The notes under the pieces: model-generated
The model's database searches: none
The model's input: the letters and a program-made list of their open reading frames with translations, nothing else
Told to the model about the DNA's origin: nothing
NCBI GenBank assembly: GCA_033763555.1
Contig: JANRKK010000010.1
Coordinates: 1-55,284 of the forward strand
Source of the DNA: JALYJG01 sp033763555
GTDB lineage: Bacteria; Pseudomonadota; Alphaproteobacteria; UBA9219
Direction: 5' to 3'
DNA: 55,284 nucleotides
Part shown: piece after piece, positions 15,447 through 24,522 of the stretch
Position numbering within the stretch: the stretch's first letter is position 1
How the letters are laid out: each line of letters begins with the position of its first letter
Translations under genes and position numbers: made by a program

Positions 15447-18242
15447 ATGCCCATCGATAAAACCTATGATCCCGCCGCGACCGAGGCGAAACTCTACGCA
15501 AGCTGGGAGAAATCCGGCGCTTTCGCCTGTGATGTAGCATCCAAGGCTCAGCCCTACTGCATCATGATGCCGCCGCCCAATGTGACGGGCAGTCTGCATA
15601 TGGGTCATGCACTGAACCACACGTTGCAGGATATTCTCATTCGCTATCAACGCATGAAGGGCAGGGATGCGTTATGGCAGCCGGGTACCGACCATGCGGG
15701 CATTGCAACCCAAATGGTGGTAGAGCGCGAGCTGGCATCCAAGGGCGCCAATATGGGTCGGCGCGAAATGGGCCGTGAAGCTTTCTTGAAAAAAGTCTGG
15801 GAATGGAAAGAGGAATCCGGCGGCACAATCACACGGCAGCTACGCCGTCTTGGCGCATCCTGCGACTGGTCGCGCGAGCGCTTCACGATGGATGAAGGGT
15901 TAAGCCGCGCTGTCGTGCGTGCTTTCGTTACACTTCACCGCGAAGGCTTGATATACAAAGACAAGCGCCTTGTGAATTGGGATCCGAAGATGTTGACAGC
16001 CGTTTCGGATTTGGAAGTTGAGCAGCGCGAGATACGCGGCAATCTCTGGCATTTCAAATATCCCATCGAAGGCTCGGATGAATTTATTGTGATTGCAACG
16101 ACGCGCCCAGAAACCATGCTGGGCGATACGGCCGTGGCCGTCCATCCGGAGAACGAAAGGCTCAAGCATTTAATTGGTAAGTTCGTGAGGTTGCCGCTTT
16201 CTTTGGACTCGGTGACCAAGAAAGAACGTTTAATCCCTATTATTTCTGATGAATATGCTGACCCAGAAAAAGGGAGTGGCGCTGTTAAAATTACACCCGC
16301 ACATGACTTCAACGATTTTGAAGTTTGGCAGAGACACAAAGAAAAAAGTTATTTTAAAGATCAACATCATGATGGGCTGATAAACATTTTTGATAAACAT
16401 GCAAAAATCATATCTTCTGAATTTGATGATTTTAGATGGGGGCATAAAGCCCCCGATGATGCAGGGCTTACATTTGCTGATGACGATGGCGTGGTTGGTT
16501 TGCCAACGGTTCGGTTTATTCAGGAAAAATATCGCGGTCTTGATCGTTTCGAGGCGCGCAAACGTATTGTCGCGGAGATGGAAGAGCTGGGCCTGCTGGA
16601 TAAGGTCGAGCCGCATACCCATGCCGTACCGCATGGCGACCGCTCCGGCGTTGTCATCGAGCCGTGGCTGTCTGAGCAATGGTATTGCGATGCCAAGGCC
16701 TTAGCGCAGCCGGCTATCAAGGCCGTTGAAGAAGGGCGCACCAAATTCGTGCCCGAGCAATGGGTGAATACCTATAACGCCTGGATGAAGGATATCGAGC
16801 CCTGGTGCATTTCGCGGCAGTTATGGTGGGGGCACCAAATTCCTGCCTGGTACGGCCCGGACGGCAAGTTTTTTGTGGCCGAAGACGAAACAGGTGCCAA
16901 GGCCGAAGCGCAGAAGCATTATGGCAAGCCTGTTGAGTTGAAACGCGACGAAGATGTGTTGGACACATGGTTTTCTTCGGGGCTGTGGCCGTTCTCGACT
17001 CTTGGTTGGCCGGACGAAACGCCGCATCTGAAGCGCTATTACCCGACCGATGTTCTTGTTACGGGTTTTGACATCATCTTCTTCTGGATTGCGCGGATGA
17101 TGATGATGGGGCTGCATTTTATGAAGGATGTGCCCTTCCGCACGGTTTACATCCACGCGCTGGTCCGCGACGAAAAGGGCCAAAAAATGTCCAAGACCAA
17201 GGGCAATGTTCTTGACCCGCTGGACGTCATCGAAAAATACGGCTGCGATGCGCTGCGCTTTACCTTGGCGCACATGTCGACGCCGGGGCGCGATATCCGC
17301 CTTGCCACCAGCCGTATCGAAGGCAACCGCAACTTCGCCACAAAAATCTGGAATGCCGCGCGTTACTGCGAGATGAATGAATGTGCGTGGCAGGCCGGAT
17401 TTGACCCGGCAGGCGTGAAGCAGACCGTCAATCAGTGGATTATCGGCGAAACCAAGCTGGCAGCGGACAAGATTGCCGCGCATATGGATGAATACCGTTT
17501 CGATCTGGCGTCATCCGCGGCTTATGATTTCATCTGGAACAATTTCTGCGACTGGTATCTGGAATTCACCAAGCCGATCATCGCGGGTACGGACGAGGCA
17601 GCCAAGGCAGAAACCCGCGCGGCTACGGCATGGGTGCTGGGTCAGCTGTTGCATTTCCTGCATCCTTTCACGCCCTACATCACCGAGGAGTTATGGAACC
17701 AGTTTGTCGGCGGAAAGATGCTGATGACGGATGCGTGGCCCGTTTTGCCTGCCGCGCTGGTGAAAAAAGACGCCGAGGCCGAGATCGGCTGGCTCATCAC
17801 GATCATAAGCACCATCCGTACCATCCGTGCCGAACTGAATGTTCCAGCCGGGGCCAAAGTTCAGCTGCAGTTGAAAGACGCATCGGTAGAGACGAAAGCC
17901 AGGCTTGAACGGCATGAATCTGTAATCACTCGCATGGCACGGCTGGCGAGTGTTGAGCATGTTGCGGCCGTGTCGAAAGGCGCAGCGCAGGCAATTGTCG
18001 GCGAGACAACACTTATCATGCCGCTCGCGGATGTTATTGATCTGGCGCAGGAGCGTGCGCGTCTGCAGAAAGAAAGCGAAAAATGGTCGACCGAGCTTAA
18101 AAAGCTGGACAGCAAGCTTGCCAACCGGGATTTCGTGGATCGCGCCTCGCCGGAAATCGTCGAGGAACATCGTGAGCGTAAGGTAAAAGCCGAAGAAATG
18201 CTCGCTAAACTGGAAGCCGCGCAGAAGAGCCTGTCGGCCTGA
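15447..18242 (+). CDS. valS: Valyl-tRNA synthetase
   Basis: Class I synthetase that charges tRNA(Val). 931 residues, usual for bacteria. HIGH-type motif HMGH at 51-54 within PPPNVTGSLHMGHALN; the CP1 editing domain spans about 200-400 with TTRPETMLGDTAV; the second signature KMSKTKGNVLDP is near residue 580; the anticodon-binding helical domain follows (about 650-790), and a C-terminal coiled coil (LAQERARLQKESEKWSTELKKLDSKLANRDFVDRA-type, about 870-925) clamps tRNA. Within CP1, residues about 252-331 are encoded by markedly AT-rich DNA (see the separate entry). All catalytic signatures are intact, so the enzyme is likely functional. Confidence 0.97.
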   Translation: MPIDKTYDPAATEAKLYASWEKSGAFACDVASKAQPYCIMMPPPNVTGSLHMGHALNHTLQDILIRYQRMKGRDALWQPGTDHAGIATQMVVERELASKGANMGRREMGREAFLKKVWEWKEESGGTITRQLRRLGASCDWSRERFTMDEGLSRAVVRAFVTLHREGLIYKDKRLVNWDPKMLTAVSDLEVEQREIRGNLWHFKYPIEGSDEFIVIATTRPETMLGDTAVAVHPENERLKHLIGKFVRLPLSLDSVTKKERLIPIISDEYADPEKGSGAVKITPAHDFNDFEVWQRHKEKSYFKDQHHDGLINIFDKHAKIISSEFDDFRWGHKAPDDAGLTFADDDGVVGLPTVRFIQEKYRGLDRFEARKRIVAEMEELGLLDKVEPHTHAVPHGDRSGVVIEPWLSEQWYCDAKALAQPAIKAVEEGRTKFVPEQWVNTYNAWMKDIEPWCISRQLWWGHQIPAWYGPDGKFFVAEDETGAKAEAQKHYGKPVELKRDEDVLDTWFSSGLWPFSTLGWPDETPHLKRYYPTDVLVTGFDIIFFWIARMMMMGLHFMKDVPFRTVYIHALVRDEKGQKMSKTKGNVLDPLDVIEKYGCDALRFTLAHMSTPGRDIRLATSRIEGNRNFATKIWNAARYCEMNECAWQAGFDPAGVKQTVNQWIIGETKLAADKIAAHMDEYRFDLASSAAYDFIWNNFCDWYLEFTKPIIAGTDEAAKAETRAATAWVLGQLLHFLHPFTPYITEELWNQFVGGKMLMTDAWPVLPAALVKKDAEAEIGWLITIISTIRTIRAELNVPAGAKVQLQLKDASVETKARLERHESVITRMARLASVEHVAAVSKGAAQAIVGETTLIMPLADVIDLAQERARLQKESEKWSTELKKLDSKLANRDFVDRASPEIVEEHRERKVKAEEMLAKLEAAQKSLSA
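16201..16440 (+). other. AT-rich patch inside valS
   Basis: By direct count these 240 bases contain 85 G+C (about 35%; one 60-base line is 25%), while flanking valS sequence is visibly richer. The patch is in frame and encodes part of the CP1 editing domain with many Asp, Asn, Lys, Phe and Ile residues. It looks like a segment replaced by recombination or an expanded family-specific insert; see findings. Confidence 0.6.
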
Positions 18243-18253
18243 AGGATGAACGC

Positions 18254-19048
18254 ATGAGCTTCGTTATTTCCAAAATTTTCTGGGTCTTTACCTCGCCGGG
18301 CAATGTCCTTGTGTTGCTTCTGATGCTCGGCGCGTTTTTGTCCGTGGCGCAGGGCGAGCGCTGGCGGCGCTTCGGCCGCAGGCTGTGTTTTGTAGTCGCC
18401 TTTCTGTTTTTCCTCATTGCCATTTGCCCGGTTGGCGACTGGATGTTGACGCCACTGGAAAATCGCTTTCCTCCCGCGAAGCTTGCGCAGGTGGATGGCA
18501 TCGTGCTTCTGGGTGAAGATGAAAAGCCGTTTCTTAGCGCCGCGCGCGGCCAGCCTGTGGCTTACACATCCGCATCGGATTATGTGCACTTCGTTACGCT
18601 GGCGCGCGCCTACCCCAAGGCGCGGCTGGTTTTCGCGGGCGGTTCCGGGCTGCTTGTGCCTGATCCGCGTTTGAAAGATGCCGAGGTTGCCAAACAGGCT
18701 TTGGCGGGATTGGGCCTCGCTGTTGACCGCGTTGTGTTTGAGGATGAGTCGCGCAACACCTACGAAAACGCGGTGAAGGCGGTGGCTCTGGTCAAGCCAA
18801 GGCCGGAGCAAAAATGGCTTCTGGTCGCCAGCGCCCGGCATATGCCGCGCGCGATGGCCTGCTTCCGCAAGGCGGGATGGAATACTCATGCCGCGCCCGC
18901 GGCCTTTATGACGGATGGAAAATACGCGTCGAAACTTCAATTCAGCTTCGCCGACCATCTGTTCCGCATGAATATGGCAATGCACGAATATCTGGGTCTC
19001 CTGGCCTATCGCCTGATGGGCTATACGGACGAATTATGGCCGCGCTGA
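18254..19048 (+). CDS. YdcF/DUF218 family membrane protein
   Basis: 264 residues. Two N-terminal transmembrane segments (about 14-31 and 42-62), then the DUF218 domain: VDGIVLLGEDEKPF, ARLVFAGGSG, the family signature ESRNTYENA near residue 167 and WLLVASARHMPRAMACFRKAGW. Relatives include SanA, ElyC and YdcF of E. coli, linked to cell-envelope integrity, but the biochemical activity of the domain is not settled. It follows valS by 11 bases and overlaps the lytic transglycosylase start by 13 bases, joining the envelope gene group that continues to dacA. Confidence 0.8.
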   Translation: MSFVISKIFWVFTSPGNVLVLLLMLGAFLSVAQGERWRRFGRRLCFVVAFLFFLIAICPVGDWMLTPLENRFPPAKLAQVDGIVLLGEDEKPFLSAARGQPVAYTSASDYVHFVTLARAYPKARLVFAGGSGLLVPDPRLKDAEVAKQALAGLGLAVDRVVFEDESRNTYENAVKAVALVKPRPEQKWLLVASARHMPRAMACFRKAGWNTHAAPAAFMTDGKYASKLQFSFADHLFRMNMAMHEYLGLLAYRLMGYTDELWPR

Positions 19049-20007
19049 AACGATCCTGCCTGATCTTCCTTTTCATGATTGTCATGACGGCACCCGTTTG
19101 TGCGGCCGACGGCTTTTCCGTGTGGATTCAGGATATGCAGCAGGAAGCCATCGCTGAAGGCATCCGACCGGAAACCGCTGCCCTGTTGTCACAGGCAACG
19201 CTGGATGATCGCGTTCTTGAGCTTGATACGAAGCAGCCGGAATCGACCATCACCTTCGACACTTATGTTGACCGTATTGTCAGTCCGGTGCGCATCAAGA
19301 GGGGGCAGGAACTGATGCGTGAACATGCCGCTGTTCTGCGTGAGGTGTCGCGGCGCACGGGTGTTGAGCCGTCCGTTATTGTTGCGCTGTGGGGCATCGA
19401 GAGTAATTTCGGGCGCAATGGTGGCGACTATAATGTGGTGGATTCTTTGGCCACACTGGCTTACGAAGGCCGCCGCGCTGCGTTTTTCCGTAAGGAACTT
19501 CTCAACGCCTTGCGCATTATCGACCGCGGGCAGATTGCGGCGTCTTCCATGTATGGCTCATGGGCGGGTGCGATGGGACAATGCCAGTTCATGCCTTCAA
19601 CCTATCTGCGTCATGCCGTCAGCTATGATGGCGGCAACAGTCCTGACATCTGGGACAATAGCTCGGATGTGTTCGCGTCCATCGCCAACTATATTGTTGC
19701 CGAAGGCTGGCGCGGCGATCTGACATGGGGGCGCGAGGTTCGTGTCAAAAAAACAATTCCACCGGGCGCAATCGGTCTCGATTCCCGCCGCTCTCTGGCG
19801 GAGTGGGGCCGCATGGGCGTTCGCAGCACCCATGGCGGAGCCTTGCCGAACAAACCATTGCAAGCCTCGCTGATTGCGCCGGACGGGCCGGGTGGCCGTT
19901 ATTTTCTGGTGTACGATAATTTCCGTGCCTTGATGCGCTGGAACCGCTCGACTTACTTTGCGACCTCTGTGGGCCTTTTATCCGACGCGTTAAAAGTTGC
20001 GCACTAA
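19036..20007 (+). CDS. MltB-type lytic murein transglycosylase
   Basis: Cleaves the glycan strand of peptidoglycan between MurNAc and GlcNAc with formation of anhydro-MurNAc. The frame is open further upstream, but the ATG at 19036 gives a normal signal peptide (CLIFLFMIVMTAPVCAAD) and 323 residues. Domain features: FDTYVDRIVSPVRIKRGQELM, then ALWGIESNFGRNGGDYNVVDSL with the catalytic glutamate of ESNFG, SSMYGSWAGAMGQCQFMPSTYLRHAV, and ALMRWNRSTYFATSVGLLSD at the end, all characteristic of the MltB family. No lipobox, so it is secreted rather than lipidated. The start codon lies within the end of the DUF218 gene. Confidence 0.9.
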   Translation: MAALKRSCLIFLFMIVMTAPVCAADGFSVWIQDMQQEAIAEGIRPETAALLSQATLDDRVLELDTKQPESTITFDTYVDRIVSPVRIKRGQELMREHAAVLREVSRRTGVEPSVIVALWGIESNFGRNGGDYNVVDSLATLAYEGRRAAFFRKELLNALRIIDRGQIAASSMYGSWAGAMGQCQFMPSTYLRHAVSYDGGNSPDIWDNSSDVFASIANYIVAEGWRGDLTWGREVRVKKTIPPGAIGLDSRRSLAEWGRMGVRSTHGGALPNKPLQASLIAPDGPGGRYFLVYDNFRALMRWNRSTYFATSVGLLSDALKVAH

Positions 20008-20068
20008 CGGAATTTTGTGGCATTAGAAGCGGCATTATTTTGACGTCATATATTAAGGGGATATGTTT

Positions 20069-20374
20069 ATGGCTGTTAGTTCCGAAAGGCTGAAGTTTTT
20101 ATATGATGCTGTTGCCATTACTTTAACTGAAAGATTTGGCACTGAGGCATTCGCCCTGGAACAGCGCGGCGTTTCTATGGGAAAACCCGTCAATCCTCGT
20201 TTTATTTTCCATTGGCTGGACGATGCAAAACCGTTAAAAGGTGGTGACCGGGTATTTGTGGAGACCCAGTTCACAAAGCCGAAAATCGTAGAAGCGCATG
20301 TTGCTTCCTATATCGTTGAACGGCGTCCCGGAAGCCGAAGAAAAAGCAGACGAATGATCAAGGTGCCTCAGTAA
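20069..20374 (+). CDS. Small basic protein of unknown function, 101 aa
   Basis: Not recognised. The start at 20069 is chosen because AAGGGG lies eight bases upstream; the ATG at 20063 is only two bases from it. The protein has no signal peptide or membrane segment. The N-terminal half is predicted helical (SSERLKFLYDAVAITLTERFG), the middle contains FIFHWLDDAK, and the C-terminus is strongly basic (ERRPGSRRKSRRMIK), suggesting contact with nucleic acid or acidic lipids. The surrounding DNA is AT-richer than the flanking mltB-like and rlpA genes, which are both envelope genes; this gene may be a later arrival. Confidence 0.6.
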   Translation: MAVSSERLKFLYDAVAITLTERFGTEAFALEQRGVSMGKPVNPRFIFHWLDDAKPLKGGDRVFVETQFTKPKIVEAHVASYIVERRPGSRRKSRRMIKVPQ

Positions 20375-20408
20375 GTCGAACTCTTCTATCCGGGCGAGCG
20401 GTTACGAA

Positions 20409-21368
20409 ATGAAAAAAAGAAATCGTTCCCTGTCTTTTTCCTTCCATCAATTCTTATGTCTCCTTGCCGTTGCAGTTTTGCTGTCCGCTTGCGGCGGCAA
20501 GGCACCGCCCAAAACGGCCAAAGGCGCGTATAAGGTCGGCCAGCCCTATGAGATCGGCGGGTCGTGGTATTACCCAAAAGAAGATTACAGCTATGACGAG
20601 ACCGGAATCGCATCATGGTACGGCGCGGATTTCCACGGCCTGACGACATCCAATGGCGAAGTGTTTAACAAAAACGAATTGACCGCTGCGCATAAAACGC
20701 TGCCTCTGCCAACGCTTGCGCGCGTGACCAATCTCGACAATGGACGTTCCATCGTCGTGCGCATCAACGATCGTGGGCCATTCTCCAGTGGGCGTATTAT
20801 CGATATGTCCCAGCGCAGCGCGCAATTGCTGGGCTTTGAGCAGCAGGGCACGGCCAAGGTTCGCGTTCAGGTTCTGGCGGATGAGAGCAAGGCCATCGCC
20901 GACGCCATGCGGCGTTATGGCGGCGCCTCGCCAACGCGTGTCGCTTCGGCGGGTGAGCCGCCACCCGTCATTATATCGGCACCCAATGCGCCTGTTGCAC
21001 CTGTAACCTCGGAAGAGCTGGCACCGCCGGAGACTACGGTTAAGAATCTTGCGCCTGTACGCACGACGCCGGATGTGCATCAACAGCTTGTTGACACTAC
21101 GCCCGTCCAGGAAGTGGTGCAGCTGCCTGTAACAGGGCCGCGTCATATTTATGTTCAGGCGGGGGCTTTTACGGTTCTTGAAAATGCCACGAAACTCAAG
21201 CAGAAATTGGCCAATCTTGGTTCTGTCGCTACGGCGGAAGCCATCGTCAACGGCAAGAAATTTTACCGCGTACGCGTAGGCCCTCTGGCGAATGTGGCTT
21301 CAGCCGACAATGTGCTGGAAAAAGTGCGCCGCGCCGGAGTTTCAAACGCGCGGACGATTGTCGACTAG
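20409..21368 (+). CDS. rlpA: RlpA-like lytic transglycosylase lipoprotein with SPOR domain
   Basis: Outer-membrane lipoprotein that cleaves naked glycan strands at the division septum in studied bacteria. 319 residues: lipobox VLLSACGGK near residue 30; the double-psi beta-barrel begins at TGIASWYGADFHGLTTSNGEVF (about 60) and includes VRINDRGPFSSGRIIDMS; a Pro/Ala/Thr-rich linker; and a C-terminal SPOR domain (about 245-319, HIYVQAGAFTVLENA, VNGKKFYRVRVGPL) that binds denuded septal peptidoglycan. It precedes dacA by two bases, so both are cotranscribed. The ribosome-binding site is weak. Confidence 0.93.
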   Translation: MKKRNRSLSFSFHQFLCLLAVAVLLSACGGKAPPKTAKGAYKVGQPYEIGGSWYYPKEDYSYDETGIASWYGADFHGLTTSNGEVFNKNELTAAHKTLPLPTLARVTNLDNGRSIVVRINDRGPFSSGRIIDMSQRSAQLLGFEQQGTAKVRVQVLADESKAIADAMRRYGGASPTRVASAGEPPPVIISAPNAPVAPVTSEELAPPETTVKNLAPVRTTPDVHQQLVDTTPVQEVVQLPVTGPRHIYVQAGAFTVLENATKLKQKLANLGSVATAEAIVNGKKFYRVRVGPLANVASADNVLEKVRRAGVSNARTIVD

Positions 21369-21370
21369 GG

Positions 21371-22519
21371 ATGAGTATGAAAAAGAACCGCCTTTGCATT
21401 TTTGTTTTCCTGCTTGCCGGGCTCGCCACGCCCGCCTTAGCCCAGAATGCTACGCCTGTTGAAACGGCAGCAAAGCAGGCTTTCATCATCGATGCCAATA
21501 CGGGCACCGTGCTGTACGCCAAGGAAGCCGAAGCACCGATGCCGACTTCGTCTATGAGCAAGATGATGACCATGTATATGGTCTTCGACGCGCTGAAAAG
21601 CGGCAAGCTGAAAATGACCGACATGCTTCCGACCAGCGAACGCGCCTGGAAGCAGGAAGGCTCGCGTATGTTTTTGAATGTCGGGCAGGAAGCTAGTGTC
21701 GAAGATCTTATCCGCGGTGTGGCGGTTCAGTCCGGCAATGATGCGGCCGTTTCACTGGCCGAGGCGCTGGGCAGCGGCTCCGAATACACTTTTGCCGATA
21801 TGATGAATGCCAAGGCTAAAGAACTGGGCATGGCCAACAGCCATTTCATGAACGCGACGGGCTTGCCCGACGCACAGCATTATGCCTCACCGCATGATCT
21901 GGCCATTTTAGCGCTGGCGCTGATACGTGATTTTCCCGAGCATTACCATTATTTCTCCGAGCGCGAATTTACCTACAACAAGATCAAGCAGGGAAACCGC
22001 AATCCGCTTTTGTACCGGAACATGAATGTCGATGGACTCAAAACAGGCCATGCGGAAGAAGCGGGGTATGGCCTGACCGTATCGGCGGTGCGCAGCGGTT
22101 GGCGGCTGGTGATGGTGTTGAATGGCTTGAAGAATATGCAGAACCGGGCCGATGAATCCGCCCGGCTGCTTGATTGGGCCTACCGTGAATTCGGGCTTTA
22201 TCCTGTCGCCAGGGCCGGAGAAAAAATCACCGAAGCACAAGTCTGGCTGGGAGAAGAAAAGACTGTTCCGCTGACCGTTGGGCAAAATGTCGAGTTTACG
22301 TTGCCGCGCAACGCGCGGCCGGGACTGAAAGCCGTCATGAATTTTGATCAGCCCATTCCTGCGCCCATCACCAAGGGGCAGGAAATCGGCAAGCTTACGG
22401 TGACTGCGCCGGGCATGGAGGCAAAAGAGCTTCCGCTGCTGGCGGGTGCGGATGTGCCGCGTCTGGGCTTTTTCGCGCGCCTCGGCGTAAAGCTCCGCGC
22501 GCTGTTCGGCCGGGAGTAA
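21371..22519 (+). CDS. dacA: D-alanyl-D-alanine carboxypeptidase (PBP5/6 type)
   Basis: Removes the terminal D-Ala from peptidoglycan pentapeptides. 382 residues with signal peptide ending ATPALAQN. Active-site motifs: SxxK as SMSK within PTSSMSKMMTMY, SxN as SGN in VQSGNDAAVSLAEALG, and KTG in DGLKTGHAEEAGYGL. The C-terminal beta domain typical of PBP5 (residues about 270-360) is followed by a short amphipathic helix rich in Leu and Arg that would anchor the protein to the membrane. Two starts are possible (21371 and 21377); the second has better spacing from AGGG. Lies between rlpA and tmk, the usual order in alphaproteobacteria. Confidence 0.95.
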   Translation: MSMKKNRLCIFVFLLAGLATPALAQNATPVETAAKQAFIIDANTGTVLYAKEAEAPMPTSSMSKMMTMYMVFDALKSGKLKMTDMLPTSERAWKQEGSRMFLNVGQEASVEDLIRGVAVQSGNDAAVSLAEALGSGSEYTFADMMNAKAKELGMANSHFMNATGLPDAQHYASPHDLAILALALIRDFPEHYHYFSEREFTYNKIKQGNRNPLLYRNMNVDGLKTGHAEEAGYGLTVSAVRSGWRLVMVLNGLKNMQNRADESARLLDWAYREFGLYPVARAGEKITEAQVWLGEEKTVPLTVGQNVEFTLPRNARPGLKAVMNFDQPIPAPITKGQEIGKLTVTAPGMEAKELPLLAGADVPRLGFFARLGVKLRALFGRE

Positions 22520-22522
22520 GCC

Positions 22523-23158
22523 GTGGAGCGCGGCGCGTTCATTACGCTGGAAGGCGGCGAAGGTTCCGGTAAATCGACGCAGGCCAAAAAACTCGCCGAA
22601 TTTCTGCGCAAAAAAGGGTATGAGGTTGTTCTCACACGCGAAGTTGGCGGTTGCCCTTCGGCTGAAGAAATCCGCGATTTGTGGCTTGGCAAGGGCGAAG
22701 GCCATTGGGATGCGATGACGGAGTTGATGCTTATCATGGCCGCGCGGCGCGAACATCTGGCAAAAACGATCTGGCCCGCTTTGGAGCGCAGCGCATGGGT
22801 GATTTCCGACCGTTTCATCGATTCCACGCGCGCCTATCAGGGTGTCGGTCTGAAAATGGGAACAGGTGTGGTCGACCATATCTATCATCATATCGCCGGA
22901 GATTTTGAACCGGATTTGACGCTTCTGCTCGATTTGCCTGTCGAAGAAGGTCTGGCGCGCATGAAATCCCGCAAGGGGCCAGATGACCGCTATCAGCAGA
23001 AGGATCAGTCCTTTCATCAAACCCTACGCGATGCCTATCTCGCGCTGGCCGAAAAATACCCGCAGCGTTTTCGCATTATCGATGCCAGCCGCGACGCCGA
23101 TAAAGTGGCCAAGGCTATTCAGGACGCCGTGCAAAAACATGATATTATGACGGCATGA
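22523..23158 (+). CDS. tmk: Thymidylate kinase
   Basis: Phosphorylates dTMP to dTDP. 211 residues starting at GTG 22523, six bases after GGGAG. P-loop FITLEGGEGSGKSTQAKKL at 6-24; the DR(X) motif as VISDRFIDSTRAYQG near 92; DLTLLLDLPVEEGLARM near 132 and the LID region with RKGPDDRYQQKDQSFHQ. The stop codon overlaps the holB start (ATGA), so the two are translationally coupled, as in many alphaproteobacteria. Confidence 0.96.
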   Translation: MERGAFITLEGGEGSGKSTQAKKLAEFLRKKGYEVVLTREVGGCPSAEEIRDLWLGKGEGHWDAMTELMLIMAARREHLAKTIWPALERSAWVISDRFIDSTRAYQGVGLKMGTGVVDHIYHHIAGDFEPDLTLLLDLPVEEGLARMKSRKGPDDRYQQKDQSFHQTLRDAYLALAEKYPQRFRIIDASRDADKVAKAIQDAVQKHDIMTA

Positions 23159-24126
23159 CAGCGCACGCCCTGAACCATATTCCCATCGGCCATGATGAAG
23201 TCATGAAGCAGGCTGTGGAGGCTTTTGCTTCCGGCCGCATGCATCATGCCTGGCTGTTGGCGGGTATCGAGGGTATCGGCAAGGCGACGCTGGCTTGGCA
23301 CATCGCCTATCACGCTCTTTCCAGCGGTGCGGCCAAGATGAATCCGCAAGATCAGACGGCGCGGTTGATGATGGCGGGTGCGCATCCCGATCTTCTCGTT
23401 GTTGGCCGCGCGGTGGATGAAAAGACGGGCGACACGCGCAAGGTGATCGTGGTCGAGGACACCCTTAAAATTGCATCCTTCCTGCGCACAACATCGGCGC
23501 ATGGCGGCTGGCGTGTGGTGATTGTGGATGAAGCGCACGCGCTGAACCGCCATGCGCAGAACGCCATTCTGAAAATTCTTGAAGAACCGCCCGCGCATGT
23601 TTTGATTCTCATGACGGCAACAACGCCCGGCGCGATGCTGCCAACCATCCGCTCGCGCTGCCGTGTGGTGCCGCTGGCGCCGCTGGAGAAGGGGGCGATG
23701 ACCACTATCCTGTCGCGCCTCGCGCCGGAGATTTCCGGTACCGAGCTTGAAAGTCTGATCGGTCTATCCAGCGGTAGTGTTGGATTTGCGCTCAAGATTA
23801 TCCGCAGCGAAACCCTGCCGCTCTATGACGAATTGCTGAGCCTTCTGGCGGGACAGGACATGGACATTGCCCGCCTCCACAAGCTTGCCGATCAGATCAG
23901 CCGCAAGGCGGATGCCGAAAGTTTTGAAGTTGTGACCGCGCTGCTCACTGACCGGATGCGCCAATCTGTCCGCGCCGCAGCACTGGCCGGGCAGGGCGGC
24001 GTCGATCAGGCGCTACAACTCTGGGACAAAACCCGCGCGACCTTCGCGCTGGCGGAAACGGCCAATCTCGACAGGAAATTGGCTTTTGTGAATGCGGTGA
24101 GCGAAAGCTATAAAGTTAAATGCTAA
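23155..24126 (+). CDS. holB: DNA polymerase III subunit delta'
   Basis: Stator subunit of the clamp loader that places the beta clamp on primed DNA. 323 residues. The N-terminal AAA+ domain has a modified Walker A (AGIEGIGKATLAWHIAYHAL), VVIVDEAHALNRHAQNAILKILEEPP (sensor and DE box) and the SRC motif in TIRSRCRVVPL. HHAWLLAG at the N-terminus is typical. It overlaps tmk by four bases upstream and the convergent 81-residue gene by four bases downstream. metG, its usual downstream neighbour, is separated by that gene. Confidence 0.92.
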   Translation: MTAHALNHIPIGHDEVMKQAVEAFASGRMHHAWLLAGIEGIGKATLAWHIAYHALSSGAAKMNPQDQTARLMMAGAHPDLLVVGRAVDEKTGDTRKVIVVEDTLKIASFLRTTSAHGGWRVVIVDEAHALNRHAQNAILKILEEPPAHVLILMTATTPGAMLPTIRSRCRVVPLAPLEKGAMTTILSRLAPEISGTELESLIGLSSGSVGFALKIIRSETLPLYDELLSLLAGQDMDIARLHKLADQISRKADAESFEVVTALLTDRMRQSVRAAALAGQGGVDQALQLWDKTRATFALAETANLDRKLAFVNAVSESYKVKC

Positions 24127-24368
24127 GTCGCACCCAACGCTGATAATCGTAAAGTAAGAACAATTTGCTCGCGTCTATGGGGATTGTGTCCGTTTACAGC
24201 AGTATCAAGACTTGTCATTTCTTCAGCGGTCATGCCTGTTGCTAAAAGGGCTTGTTTGGCCGTCACATATTCTGCAAGCAGTGCGCTCACATCACGGTTG
24301 CTTTCAAGTTTGGCAACCAATCCAGGAGGAAGATCTAAAGCTTGTAGGATCATGGTTATGTTGGACAT
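24123..24368 (-). CDS. Small protein of unknown function, 81 aa, antisense between holB and metG
   Basis: No family recognised. The start at 24368 is fixed by AAGGAG seven bases upstream; a longer reading frame lacks any such site. The protein looks entirely helical, acidic to neutral, with no signal peptide: LPPGLVAKLESNRDVSALLAEYVTAKQALLATGMTAEEM-type segments end in HNPHRREQIVLTLRLSALG. It could be a small helical-bundle protein. The DNA is AT-richer than its neighbours. It reads against the operon, converging on holB with a four-base overlap of stop codons, and diverges from metG over a 154-base spacer. Confidence 0.65.
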   Translation of the reverse strand: MSNITMILQALDLPPGLVAKLESNRDVSALLAEYVTAKQALLATGMTAEEMTSLDTAVNGHNPHRREQIVLTLRLSALGAT

Positions 24369-24454
24369 TTGGTAGCTCCTTTCAAAATAGTTTAGGTAAG
24401 TAAATAGCTTGAGCGAGTTATAGGATACTGCTCTCAGAGGAGGCAAGAGGGTTA

Positions 24455-24484
24455 TTGATTGTGGGAGAGTAGCTAACTTATTAT
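24455..24484 (+). promoter_or_regulatory. Probable metG promoter
   Basis: TTGATT (24455-24460) and TATTAT (24479-24484) are separated by 18 bases, a reasonable sigma-70-like pair, 39 bases before the metG start. Having its own promoter fits the interruption of the holB-metG order by the antisense gene. Confidence 0.45.
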
Positions 24485-24522
24485 AAAAGAAAGGATTTTT
24501 CTTTTCTTGGAGTTCTGTTAGG

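Noticed and set aside
17861..18985. 374-codon antisense frame across the valS end and the DUF218 gene
   Set aside because: Both sense genes are supported by motifs; the antisense translation is basic and low in complexity.
21908..23020. 370-codon antisense frame across dacA and tmk
   Set aside because: Spans two well-defined genes in the opposite direction and has no start signal.
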